Positions 35,988 to 48,090 of a stretch of DNA of 64,000 bases are shown here, piece after piece. Under the pieces are notes generated by a model. That model did not search any database. It was not told the origin of the DNA and worked only from the letters and a program-made list of their open reading frames with translations. The position numbers and the translations under genes were made by a program. Position 1 is the first letter of the stretch, and each line of letters begins with the position of its first letter. The DNA is from Pyrus communis (lineage: Eukaryota; Streptophyta; Magnoliopsida; Rosales; Rosaceae). The DNA lies in NCBI RefSeq assembly GCF_963583255.1, contig NC_084805.1, forward strand, positions 3,861,060 through 3,925,059, written 5' to 3'.

Positions 35988-37227
35988 GGGTAAATTATAC
36001 AAAACTACCTCAATTATGGGTCGAATCACAATCTCATACCTCATATTTTAAAAATTACAATGCCATACCTCATCTTACGATTTTGTTGCAATGTCAAACC
36101 CTCTGTTAGTTTTTCTTTTAATCTTTTTGTTAAATGCTGATGTGGCTTGAAGCAGAACCCATTCCCTAACCCAATTGGATTAAAAACTAATTAAATATTA
36201 AAAAATTAAAAATAAAACCATTTAATTTTTTTATAAAAAAATTTGGGGCCCACCACTTAAAAACCCATCACACCCATCTTCCCCACCCGTCTCCCCCAAT
36301 CTTCCTTCACCACCCTCTCTCTCTTTCTCGCAAAATGATAGAACAAGAAGCCTAACCCATCATCATGGATATTTCTCATCCTACCACCATTTCTTCCTCA
36401 TCCCCCTTCTCTCTCAAATCCACCTCTGAAACCTGCAATCTACCATGTCTTCCCAAAACCCTACTCCTTCATTGACGACAACCACTTTGATCGCCTCCCC
36501 GACTCCTTCCTCCTCCTCATCTTCCACAAGATTGGTGACATCAAGGCTTTTTCCGTTAAGGCCTCATTCGTAGATGACCCAGATTCCTCTGCCGCCGACA
36601 GCAACAACCTCAACCAAACTGGTGTCACCCACCACTCACTGACCTAAGTCTTGAAGAAGTTCAACAAGATTCGATTCTTCTGGAACGAGCTTCCCAACGG
36701 CAAGCTAGGCATCAATGACGAAATTCTGCTAAGGTGGAGGGCCGACGGATAGGGGGTGTTGTACATGAACATGGACTAGCTCGGGGAGCTGTGGGTGAAG
36801 TCATTGTCGGCCTTCTTGGCATTGAATAGGGTGATTGGCGGGTGAGGGCGGTGGTGGGGAAGAAGGTGATTGGTGAGTAGGGCGACGGTGGGGAAGTGGG
36901 TTCTGGTTTTGGTGGTGAAGGAAGGTTGGGGGAGACGGGCGAGGAAGAAGTGTGAGGGTGACATGTTTGTAGGGGCTAGTTCCCACATTTATTTATAAAA
37001 ATATTTAAATTATTTTATATTTAATTTAAATTATTTAATTAGTGAGCTAGATAGTGGGCCCGTCCTCAAGCCACATCAACATTTAACAAAGAAATTAACA
37101 GAAAAACTGACGGAGGTATGACATTGCAACAAATTTGTAAGATAAGGTATGACATTGTAATTTTCAAAACATGAGGTATGAGATTGTAGTTCGACTTATA
37201 GTTGAGGTAGTTTTGTGTAATTTACCC
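35988..37227. mobile_element. Pack-MULE (Mutator-like element carrying a host gene fragment)
   Basis: Long terminal inverted repeats start GGGTAAATTATACAAAACTA on the left and GGGTAAATTACACAAAACTA on the right (reverse complement). They match over about 170 bases and then again in an inner stretch (about 36270-36325 against 36895-36965), so the arms reach roughly 330 bases. The flanks carry a 9-bp target duplication, AAACTTTTA (35979-35987) and AAACTTCTA (37228-37236), with 8 of 9 matching; 9 bp is the Mutator signature. No transposase is present. The centre holds an F-box gene fragment (36468-36752). Confidence 0.88.
36468..36752 (+). pseudogene. Captured F-box (AUF1-like) gene fragment inside the Pack-MULE
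   Basis: One frame reads FIDDNHFDRLPDSFLLLIF, then HKIGDIKAF, which resembles the F-box of plant AUF1-type F-box proteins (DxFDxLPDxxLLxIFxKIGD). After an in-frame TAA at about 36646 the same frame continues with LKKFNKIRFFWNELPNGKLG, then ILLRWRADG, which resembles the later part of the same family, and hits TAG at 36752. Intervening parts of a normal F-box gene are missing and there are at least two stops, so it is a non-functional capture. Confidence 0.7.
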
Positions 37228-37421
37228 AAACTTCTAACTAAATCAAGATGCCAAAAAAAATGGTAAAGAAGCCTAGGTCCTGATCATCCATCATAGTTTT
37301 TGGAGTCGATTACTTAGTCAATGACGAAGCTTGAGGCTTTTGAAACTCGTGAAAACTTCTTGTGTTGTGTGTCGAGGTAGCCACAGACTTTTATTTTTTT
37401 ATTATATTAAACTTTTGTCAA

Positions 37422-40400
37422 TTTTTTTTTTGCTAGAAAAATAAGTTCATTAAAGAGAAGAACCTCTAGTACAACTTGCTCCAGAAGCATCAAACAATAG
37501 AGCATTCAAAACTTCGACCGGAATACAAGCATCCCAAATATGAAGATTAACTGACTTGATACCAATAGAACTAAAGCATCGACCACAAATTTGGTTTCCT
37601 TAAAGATATTACACCACCTAACTTCCTGAAAAGCGATGGCACACCACTTGACATCCTCAAGGATGGATCTCAAGTTCCAAGGCATCTCGCACTTCCCTTG
37701 AACAACATCAATGATCAGCGTTGAGTCATCCTCACTGATAATATAGGAGAAATTCTTCCTCTTTGCCCGTCAGATAGCTTCCCAGAGTGCTAAAGCCTCA
37801 GCCACATTAATGGTATTATGGCCTAAGTTTAAAGCTCCAGCAATCAGAGGGTTCCCCATCATAGTCCTAACCACAAAACCTCCAGCTACAACTGAGTTAA
37901 TGACCGACCCATCAAAAGTGATTTAACAAAGAGAGGAGACGGCTTACACCACTTATAATGTCACTTAAACTCACGGTTCCTACTCGAACATTGCAACTGA
38001 CATTTTCCTTAAAGAACTTATTCTCAACCAACATTGCCCTAATGTAAGTTAGATTACAGATAGGATTCTCGCTTATGAAAATTATAACATTTTTGTCATT
38101 CCAGATTTGCCAGCAGAGCATTACAGCTTTACCAAAAGTATTTAGCTCCCTCCCATCCTTATGAGGAAGGGTATTCAACCAGTCCACCACATTGTTACTA
38201 GCTGGAGCATATCTCAGTAAATCCACATTAGCCAAGTTCCATACTTGCTTAGCAAAATTGCACTGTAGAAAGATATGCTCTTGATCATTTCTGTTATTTT
38301 TACAAAACGAAAAACTCGTATTACACTACCCAAAGATTTTAACTTTAGGGGGAAGAGTTCCCTTCTAGAGAATGTTGAGAAGATTCTACACATGAGACAA
38401 GGCATGGTTATCCATCTGCAACCAAGTAGTCGTCTTAACTGAAAACTTACCATTAGTAGAGGGGTCCCAAATCAACTTATCTTCAGTCTGTTCTAAAGGA
38501 CAAGGGATATGCAGATCTTAGCAAGAATATAGTTATCAACAAGTTACGCTAACTTCTTTTTATCCCATCTACGATTATTAATAAATTCTTCCACTTTAAG
38601 ATCCCATTGGATTTGGTTACGATGATTTTCTGGAATAAGATGGTAGAGAGGGTGAGAAAAAACCCAATTATGGGTCCAGAACAAGATATTCTTACAATCA
38701 CCCACATACCATCTCAAACCACTCTTAAGCACATCTTTGGGACCCAGAATGCCTTTCCAAGCCATCAAATGGTTTTGTTTGGGATTGGTGCTCAAGAACT
38801 CATCATTTTGTAAATACTTCATTCTGACAATATTCACCCACCCGTTGTTATCATCGCATAGGACTTTCCACCTTAGCTTCACAAGGCAAGCATTATTAAA
38901 GTGATCAAGGTTACGAACACCTAACCCATTCGTACTTTTAGGTTTTCAAATGGCTTTCCAACTCACAGGGTTGCAATTCATCTGCTTACCCCAAAAGAAA
39001 TCTATGCATTCCTTATTCAACCTGCTTGTGAGCTTATTAGGACATTTAAAACAAGACATGATATGATTGGGCGTACCTATAAAATTTGAGTTAACAAGGG
39101 TGAGCCTTTCAGCTTTTGAGAGCGCACTAGCTTTCCAACCTGTTAATTTTTACTTAACCCTTTTGAGCAGTACATTACCATTCATAGGGTCTTTCTAGAA
39201 AACTATATTATGGATCCCCCAAGTATTTTCCTATAATAGTTTTATGCTGAATTTGAATAACATTAACAATCTCATTTCTATTCTAACTTGTAGAATTATT
39301 AGAGAGATACATAGATGACTTATGAAAGTTGATCTTTTAACTTGAAGCATTCACAAAGTTGTTTAGTATTTTAAGAGCATTCCTAGCACCCCTAGGGGTA
39401 GCTTTAGCAAAAATAGGACAGTCATCAACAAACACTGAGTTGGAAACTTTATATCCAAATGGTGATGTTAAAAGACCAACTTAGACTTAGGTTTACAAGC
39501 TAGTTCATTAAGGCTTCTAATGAGCGGTTCCATACATAAAATGAAAATATATAGAGAAAAAGGGTCCCTATGTTTAATACCCCTACTTAGGAAGAAATAA
39601 CCATGGGAATCACCATTAATGTTGACCGAAAACTATGTGGATGAGATACATTCCATGACTAAGTTTGTAACAACCCATTTTAAAACTTACATGTAAATTT
39701 ACGAAAATACCCCTAATGACGGAACGGTTGATTTTTTTCGTTAACTTTCATGAGTTGGCATATGGGACCCACCCCTGTGTTGGGTTTGTAACCCGGCCCA
39801 TAGTTTTCTTCCCCCACATGTGACATTTCTCTCACTCTAGAACACTCTCTTCCTTTTCTCCCCCTAGCTCGACACCTTTCTTAGCACTCCCTCTCTTTTC
39901 TCAATTTGATATCTGGCAATCGAGCCTCAAAAGGTCAACTTCACCGTAGATCATCACTTCAATTTCATCCTTTTCTTCCTTGTCAACCATGCATGCACGG
40001 TGGAACAACCATGTTCTCTGGCGACTCAACTTGGAATTTGACGAAATCGAGGTGAGTTCGATGTGTTTAGGTTGTTTGGGTGATTTTTGAGTTGAAAATC
40101 GAAGGTTTTAACCTTGTCCATGCATGTTCTTCCCCTCCCCAGTTTTCCGATGAAAACCCGACAACTTGTAAGCCAAATTTCAGCCAATTCCAGCCATGGC
40201 TGACTCAGAGAAAGGTATAATTCTAATCTACACTTGTTTATCTTCATTTTGGTATGTAGAACGTGGGAAATAGTTGAGATTTGACCCCAAATCAAAGCCG
40301 GGGAAGTTTCCTGGCCAAAATCCCCAGAGTTTTGGTTTTCTCTTTCGTTGGGTTCGTTAACCTGCGAGCCCAATCGGGTTGACCTGACCTGTAACCTAAA

Positions 40401-42725
40401 ACCAAGCCCAAATCCAATATGATATCATGCTCAAATCCACGACCCAAAATCCGACCCATTAACCCAGGCCCAATCCACTAACCCTAACCTAAGCCTAACT
40501 CTATAACTTGGCCTAACCCAGCAACCCAAGCCCAGATCTGATCGGAGTCTGAAACCCAGTTTCCACGGTTGGCACGTGGGCACTACCATGGCCAACACGT
40601 GGAACACACATGCCTTCGCCGCCGTCCATGATGGCGGCCACGGCGGCGCTGACGACTTTTTTCAGCGACCCATCTCGGTGCATGGTGGTGAGTAGGGAAA
40701 CCCGGGGTTCATTTCTAAGTTTTTCGACATGCTAAATCCAAATCCGTTATCCGTTTTCCTAAATTCTATCATTTTAGTAGCGTTTTATTAAATAGTCTCT
40801 ATTTGTGTTTAGGTGCATCCGTTGGAAGTGATTCAGTCCTTCTTAATTCAACCAACTCCCTAGGAACGGAATATTTATGAATGGACCCCTTCTCAAATTA
40901 CATGTTTTATAAATCTTAGGATTGCATGCATATCATATTTCATGAACTGAGCATGTTTTATAGTATGTTTTACGGATTTCCATATTTTTGGTTTATCGAG
41001 AATTTATGATTTTATCTAAATTGCTTTTACGAAATATTTATGATTTATCGAAATTACATTCTACTAAAGGTTTTGAGTTATTAATTTATGAATATGAATT
41101 ATCATGGTTTATGAATTGATGCTTTGAGCCTTTGAGCTCCGGAGATTTGTTATGATATATATATCTTCTCTAGCATAACCCAGAGTCGTACAACTTCACC
41201 TTCGGGTGATGGACAAGTTATGCCTTCGGGCAACTATGATACCCCTGGTTGAGTATACCATTGATTTAAGTTATGAGATTATTTGAGTTTTGCCTTCAAG
41301 CTTTTCTAATACCACTTTTAGATACAGTTTTATTACCTACGAATGTTTTCAGGGCATGCTAGAGTTTTAGCAAAACCTATATGTAGTATTATATACATTT
41401 TCAAAACAGGGGGTTAGTATGTTTAGAAAGAGAATGGTTTTCTTATTATTTAGTATTAATATAAATTATGGTGCACTTATCTTTTGTTTTTGCACCTGCT
41501 TTGGACATAGTAACGAGGAATACAACCCGAGCATCGAGGCATTTCCCTACCAGTGATCTAGCGTTCTTCTACTTGTGTATGGCTTTTCTTTATGATAATT
41601 GTAATTTGATGTCCTATCTTTCACTAGTACTTATGTTTAGGTGTATGCTTTGGACATATTTGTGCTTCTTTTATTTTGGATGTGTGACCGTTGGACGTTT
41701 TGTTGCACTCAGGTTCAATTCAAAATATTATTATTGTCTCTTAGTGTATGTATACTCTGTATCATCGTTGTTCGTTATATGACTTTTGGATTCTAGGTTC
41801 TTTTATATTCTTGCTTGTTCATATATTTATGGCTTTCGTCACTCTTGAGTATCGGCCAGCACGTGCCATCCAGGTGTCATTTGGATATCTGGGTTGGGGC
41901 GTGTCAAAGTCAGTCCACCTAACGCTAAAACCAAATTTTTTTAGAACACACCTTATATAATCCCAATACAGAATATCGTGAGCTTTCTCTAGGTGTCGCT
42001 TCAGCACCATAACTCATGTTCTTCCTTTTTTTCCTAAAAATAATTCATAAGCAATTAAGATATTATCTTGGATTGATTTACACGGTGCAAAGGCACCTTG
42101 ATTAGGCGAAATGCAAGCATTAAGAAGTGCCTTTAGCCTTGTAATAATGATTTTCGTAATAATTTTGTAGCTCACATTGCAAAGACTAATATGTCTATAC
42201 TTACTCACTGTCTAAGGATTATCAACTTTAGGAATTTAGGCAATGTTAGTGTGATTAATGAGTCTGAGGCTAGAATTATTAGCAAAGAAATCCTTCACCA
42301 TATTACAAATTGATGTCTCCACCATCTCCCAACAATTTTGATAAAAGCTAGCATGAACACCATATGAACCTGGAACTTTCAACACTCCAATATTATTAAC
42401 ATCTCCCCAAATTTTTGCCTCTGAGGGGATAGAGATTAGACTGTTATTTTTGTCATCAGAAATGCACGGCCTAATCATCTTTGAAACCAAGGCCAACTTC
42501 TGGGGGAAGGAGCCTCATAACAAGTAAAACGAAGCCTGAAGTCCTGCACAAAAACTTGTTCAAGGCCCTCACCTTTACTCCACCAAAAGCCAGTATCATC
42601 CCTTACCTTGTTAATTTCATTCTGCTTCATTTTCTCCATCGCATTTCCGTATATTTCCAAAATCATGCTTTTCATGTGTGCATTTCTAATAGTAAAACAT
42701 GCATTTTGGAAGGGGTCCACTCACA
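37422..42725 (-). mobile_element. L1-type LINE split by a solo LTR
   Basis: On the minus strand from right to left: a region upstream of the reverse transcriptase (42475-42720), a degenerate reverse-transcriptase block with YRHISLCNVSYKIITKII and ISPNQGAFAP..SIQDNIL (42014-42208), LEKAHDILYWDYIRCVLKKF (up to 41912), then after the 2.2-kb LTR insertion the palm continuation (39450-39660), zinc-binding region (38540-38880), W.IWNDKNVI motif (37912-38235) and an RNase H-like segment (37480-37910). It ends in a poly(A) tail, seen as T's at 37422-37431. Many stops and frameshifts are present. Confidence 0.85.
39666..41906 (+). mobile_element. Solo LTR inserted in the LINE (2241 bp)
   Basis: Starts TGTAACAACCCATTTT and ends GGTTGGGGCGTGTCA, with TG...CA termini. 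The flanking 5-bp repeats are AAGTT (39661-39665) and AAGTC (41907-41911), one mismatch. Joining the LINE across the insertion, with one repeat copy removed, restores the reading phase of the LINE. Its 3' end and internal arrangement resemble the 16962-19263 LTR (for example GGCCAGCACGTG..., TTAGTAT....AAAGAGAA and ACGAGGAAT phrases), so the two are probably related Gypsy families. Confidence 0.85.
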
Positions 42726-42879
42726 GATACTTTGCCGTCAAAAGCCGTGCAAACAAAATAAGACTAAAACGCCACAAACAAATGCACCTAAGCACATAAA
42801 GGTACCAATTAATAACACTATACTAAAACAATTGAATTTAGGAAAACGGACATCGGAAATGGATTCAGTACATCGAAAA

Positions 42880-44046
42880 ACCTAAAGGGGAACATCAGGT
42901 ACCCCTACGCGCCGCCGCACTTGCTGTCACGGGGCGGCGACTCATAGGATCGTGTTCCGCTGCACTCGCCGATTTGGGTCCTTGGAAAGTTGGCTGAAAA
43001 AGTAACCGTCGCCGGCGCCGCCGTCAGTACCTCCGATGGAGGCGTGTGTGCTCCACGCGTTGGCCAAGACAGATGCCCTCGTGCAGGGCCATACACTGGC
43101 TAAGGTATGGGATGAGTTGATTACTGGGCCAAAGGGTTTAGGGTTTGGGCTGATGGATCTGGTTTTTAGGGTTATTAGGTTGGGCTTGCCAAATGGGCAG
43201 GGTTTCATGGCCTAACGAGTTGGGCTGGTCTAGTGTTTCGGGATTGGGTTTGACTCATTTCCAGGCTGGGTTGGTCGCTTCGAGGAAGAAGAAAGCCGGA
43301 GCCTTTACAGCTCCGTTCAACCCCAAAACCTACTTAAAACCTATCATGCAATATACCAATATGAAGTCCAAGGAACAAGGAAGAGATTTATACCAATGAG
43401 AGGTCGAGAGGTGGCCATAGTTGGCCGGAAAACGGTATGAAACCCACGAGTTCTCGCTGAAATCTGGGAAAAGCTTCTCTGAAGTGTTTTTTGTCACAAA
43501 AGTCCACAAAGCCAACCTATAGTCTTTAAAACCTACCAGGACATTGAAAAGGAAGAAGGGTCAATGGTTTTTCAAGCCTTACCTAGTCGAAAAAGGTAGG
43601 ACTCGTCGAAGTTTGCCATTGCACCCTTTCGGTGCTTTCTGTGGAAAAAGGAAGAGAGGAAAAGGTACAGTGAGGGAGATAAGGTTATGGTAGTGCTCGT
43701 GGCTAGCCAACGTTGGTAGTGGTGGTACTCGCTACTCCAGCGAAGGTGGTGCTAGTGTTTGCTAGCTTTGGCTTCTGGAGAGGGAGAGACGAAAGCGAGA
43801 GTGAGAAGAGGAGAAGAGGAGAGAGGTGAGAGAAGGAGAGAGAGTAGTCCGAGAGTTGTAATTGGGAGGAGGGAAGAGAGAGGATGAACTGCTTGGGCCA
43901 GGGGACAAAAACCAAAGGGTGGGCCCCACATGGCTCACCAATTAAGACCAAAAGCAACATATTCAAAATATCTAGCCCAATTCCAATGAAATTACCAAAA
44001 TACCCTTATGTTCCTAAATCTGTAATATTAATCAGGATGGGTTATT
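42880..44046 (-). mobile_element. Truncated Gypsy-type LTR, 5' part
   Basis: Read on the minus strand, it starts TGTAATAACCCATCCTG at 44046, close to the start of the LTR at 39666 (TGTAACAACCCAT). A phrase resembling its AAATACCCCTAATG follows, then a CT-rich stretch. It loses similarity before 42880 and no matching right end was found. The GC-rich part at 42900-43100 holds short open frames without recognisable domains. Confidence 0.6.
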
Positions 44047-44240
44047 ACATTTTTTTTTTTGGATAGATCAAGGGTATCCCCTGCACATAGGCGAGGACTA
44101 ATCCCTCGAGCCGGGTCGAATTCCATTCGGGGGGCAAGCTCTCCCAATGCTGGCTTCTCAATTCACAAGGCTCGAACTTAAGACCTTACTTAAGGGGAAC
44201 AAGCTCCTTACCAGTTGAACCACCAAGCATTGGTAGTTAA
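44047..44240 (-). mobile_element. tRNA-derived SINE
   Basis: On the minus strand there is an A-box-like phrase (TGGTTCAACTGGTAAGG) and, about 30 bases on, a B-box-like phrase (GGTCTTAAGTTCGAGCC). The body ends in GATCTATCC and an A tract (T's at 44050-44061). This is the layout of a plant tRNA-related SINE transcribed by RNA polymerase III. No clear target duplication was found. Confidence 0.72.
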
Positions 44241-44344
44241 ATAAAGTCATTTTCATTAAATAAAGTTATAGGATGGTTTTGGGTTAAAATAGACTTAGCT
44301 CAAACCCTTTTCATTAAAGCTCCAATTAAAAATGGGTGCGATTT

Positions 44345-44425
44345 TAAACCACATTATTGCTAGTCCATTGCGAGGCTAAGCTTACTCCCTACCTTTTCAG
44401 TGTAGATAATATCATTTGTTGTTCA
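44345..44425 (-). repeat. Dispersed repeat, copy 2
   Basis: Reverse complement of the repeat at 29797-29875, sharing CCACATTATTGCTAGTC, GAGGCTAAGC and GATAATATCATTTGTTG-type phrases. Its position next to the SINE may be coincidence. Confidence 0.75.
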
Positions 44426-46198
44426 AGTAAAAAAAAAGGTGTATGAATAGGACTATCCTTAATTTTTTTACTTTGAATTGAATAAATTAAAGGATAATTA
44501 CTCTAAACAACTAGGATTGTGCAAAAGGAGAAAAAAGAATATTTGAAAAGACTTGCTTATCACAATTGGTCCTTGAGGTTTTGTCAACTTTGTCCCCTCA
44601 TTATTATTCCACATTTTGTTAAATGCACCTTACGTACTGAAAACTGCTCAAGTTAATAAAAACGCGTTAGATATACTTTTTAATATCGTTTGTTAAAAAA
44701 AAAAAATTATCTTAATGTACCCACTTTACATACTCAAATTGTGATATCCCGTCCTAAGAATTACTGTTTATTTACTGTATTTTAAAATTTGAGGTGTATT
44801 TAAATTTATTACATTTTATATTTACCTAATTTTGAGATAAAATGATATGCATGGTGCTTCTCGTCATTTTAAGCTACACTTTGGTGTTTGGACGTGGTTT
44901 TAGAATAGTGAGATAGAGCTCTATCTCACAAATGCTTAGGCGCAAATGGGCACCCCATTACAAGTTAGGATGAAGATAGCAATTGAATTTTGAGAGCATT
45001 TCAGTAATCTTCCAAATTCTAAATAGAAGGAAACCAAAAGAAAAAAAAAAAAAAAAAAACTCATACTTTTCGAAAATAGAAAGCCCAAACCCATTTTAGC
45101 CAATAAAGTTTGTGACTTGGATATTGATCTAGTCGTATGTCTCTCATCTGACCACAAGTTTGGACGATTGTGTTGTCCATGGAAAGCCCTCGACGAACTC
45201 AATTTTTTGGTGGTCTTGGTTCGGCCTTACAGCCATTGTGTTTTTCAAATTGAGCCCAAGAAGCTCATCACTATAAACCCTAGGCTTTGAGATGGTCATT
45301 TTAACCAATGATCTCAATGGCACACCATCTGGATTTTGTAGCCCACATCCCCGTGAGTAAAACCTGACTAGCATCACCGTCATTGGATCTTCAACCACGA
45401 CTCGAAAAGACTCAAAAGTTTTGGGAATCGCTACTTTTTCGAAGGTTTTGACTATTATTCAGCCACTTCTAGCCATCGCATCTGGTACAAAAATTCTTTC
45501 CCTTGGGTTTCCATTCATAAGACCACGGAGTGTAGTGGCACGTGGATCACTCAGGTGATTTGGTTTTGGACAGCGAGACGTTCTCGATACCCTAAGCCTA
45601 TATCCAAGGTCTGTTTGTCGATATTTGGTCGTTTGATCGTAGAACCAAATTGGGGCGCCACTCGATTTTGTAAATGGCGGATATCTGACGGATTGTTTTT
45701 ATTTTGTTATAGGTTGTAGTTGGAGTGTTGTGTGGCTCATAGGTACTTGTGGAAAGAAAGTCAAAGATTCAGATCTTTTGTATTGGAGAATCTAGGGTTC
45801 TGACCTTAGATGGAGCTGCTTTGATCAAGGGTTGACCTTTTTTTACATCGAAGTTCCTAAAATTATTGTAGTGTTCATAGTTGCCGTGTGCGACTCAAAT
45901 TTGATACCCATTGGACGTGAATCCTATATTTGACCCTTGCTTGGTCATAGGGCCATTTTGGTCCTTTTGCACAAGTGAATTCTCGAAACTCGTACAACGA
46001 TCCTTATTATGACTAGAGTTAGGTATATACAGATTGATGAAGTCTGATTGGCTCATCATAGACATGTGACGTCCCAATGACATGTACATCATTTTGTGTG
46101 TGCCTCAGTTTGCATGACACTTCAATTGTGTTGATTGTGGAATGCATAAGATTACTGGCGAGTGACTTTTTAATTTTATGTGATAAACTATTTTTCAT

Positions 46199-46545
46199 AT
46201 GAAAACTCTCACACGTACTTTGTTGGTTTTAATTTCACGGGTCAACCATGAAAATTCTCACATGTACTTTGTGTGTTTTAATTTCACAGGTCAACCATTG
46301 TTGCATGTACAAACCATTAATGCCAGGGTAGGGTGTTTATAGGGGTGGGTTTAGTTTTAATCCCATGGGTCGACCATTGTTGTCCGCACGAAGTATTCGT
46401 TTTGGGGGTAGGCATTTATGGGCCATTATCAATAGACAGTAAGGTTTAATTTTAATCTCAAGGGTCAGCCATGGTTGACCGGACAAAGCATTGTTGTCGG
46501 GAGTGGGGCATTTGTAAGCTGCTATCAATCCTGATACACTAAACA
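46199..46545 (+). repeat. Degenerate tandem repeats in the 3.7-kb LTR
   Basis: The phrase TTTTAATTTCACGGGTCAACCAT and variants (TTTAATCCCATGGGTCGACCATTG, TTTAATCTCAAGGGTCAGCC) recur four times between 46225 and 46475, the first two about 43 bases apart and the later ones about 90. Confidence 0.78.
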
Positions 46546-47159
46546 TTTGAGTGCGTTTGGTGCTGAACGAGTCGTACTCATGGTGTTATTTTACGACCCA
46601 TTACTATTCACACGCACCTAAACCCTAAACCTCATGGGCTTTCATAGCTTCTGCTACGCCTTGGGCCTTTTCGAAGGCATGCGTATGGGTTGGGGCTAGC
46701 ACCTAAGCTCGCTTGGCTTGGGCTCAAGCTGCATCTCCTTACGCCTAAACCATCAATTTAATCAATTTTATGTTTTTTTTTGTTAAATTTTTCTTTTTTC
46801 CTTTACCATAATATCAAACGATTATCTTCATGTTCTGTAGTTAGCATCATAACGGTCCCCCCATTTTCAATTTTTTTTTCTTTTTAGCTTTTTTTTGTTA
46901 AATTTTCTTTTATAGTTTTTTTTTTTTGTTAATTTTTCTTTTATTTCTATTACCGTAACAATAAACTATCATATTCATGTTCTTTAAAAAATATTTTTCT
47001 GCTTATAATTTTTTTTTTCCTATGTTATTCATATTTGAACACTTGTAATCAACAATATAAGACCTCAATTTAAAGATATTTGAAGCAAATAATTTGGAAT
47101 AGGGAAAGATCGGCACCACGCTATCAATACTCCCCTAATCGTACTTAAATCATCGTTTA

Positions 47160-48090
47160 AGCTATTTATTTTCACCTTCGCCTCACCGTGAAGTTTTGAA
47201 AATTAAGGTAAGACTTTCTGTTGAGATTGTTGAAGGTAGAACTCTATTTGACAATGTTTTGTGCCTCACTACACTTTATTTGTTTTTTTAGTTTTTGGCT
47301 TAAGTATTCTACTAAATATACATTTGTTGTTTAATAAATTGTAAATCCGTTTCTAAATGCCTTATAAGGTTTTATGTAGCTCATAGATAATACTTCGCGA
47401 AAACAAAAAAAAATTGCATTTTTGACAAAAAAAGTGGGTTAACACTCACGGTTTTTAGTCGGTTTTACAAATTTGTACATCGTTTAATCTATTTATTTCA
47501 CCTTCGTCTCATTGTGAAGTTTTGAAAATTAATGTAAGACTTTCCGTTGGTATTCTTGAGAGTGGAACACATTTGCGACAATGTTTTGGCTTCACTGCTA
47601 TATTTTTCACTTACTTTTCTAGTTTTCGGCTTAAATATTCTACTAAATATACATGTGTTGCTCAATAAATCATAAAACTGCTTCCAAATGCCTTATAATG
47701 TTTTCCTTAATATCCACGGAAAATATTTCGCGATTTTTTTTTTTCATTTTTTACAAAAAACATGGGTTAACTCTGATTGTTTTTAGTCGAGTTTACTTAA
47801 ATCATCATTCAATCTAATATTTCCACATTCGCCTCACCGTGAAGTTTTGAAAATTAATGTAAGACTTTCCATTGATATTCTTGAGGGTGGAATCTCATTT
47901 TGACTTTGTTTTGGGCATCACTACTATATTGCTTACTTATTTTTTAAGTTTTAAGCTGAAATATTCTATTAAATATACATTTATTGCTAAATAAACCGTA
48001 AAATCGCTTGCAAATGCCTTACGATGTTTTCCTTAACGCACATGAAAATATTTCGAGAAAATAAAAAATTTACATTTTTCACAAAAAATG
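47160..48090 (+). repeat. Three ~325-bp tandem modules in the 3.7-kb LTR
   Basis: Each module contains CGCCTCACCGTGAAGTTTTG, AAAATTAATGTAAGACTTTC, a (G)TTGATATTCTTGAGGGTGGAA-type phrase, then AATATTCTACTAAATATACAT, AAATGCCTTATAATGTTTTCC and a run ending ACAAAAAA.GTGG(G)TTAAC. They start near 47175, 47500 and 47825. Divergence between copies suggests that the array is old. Confidence 0.85.

Noticed and set aside
36776..36988. Pro/His/Thr-rich minus-strand frames
   Set aside because: They are translations of the GC-rich inner inverted repeat of the Pack-MULE and have no independent support.
42475..42885. 134-codon plus-strand frame at 42481-42885
   Set aside because: It lies opposite the LINE coding strand (42475-42720 on minus), has no recognisable domain and no splice context.
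42900..43210. GC-rich open frames near 42905-43208
   Set aside because: Proline-rich low-complexity translations in several frames at once; better explained as the GC-rich part of an LTR fragment than as a gene.
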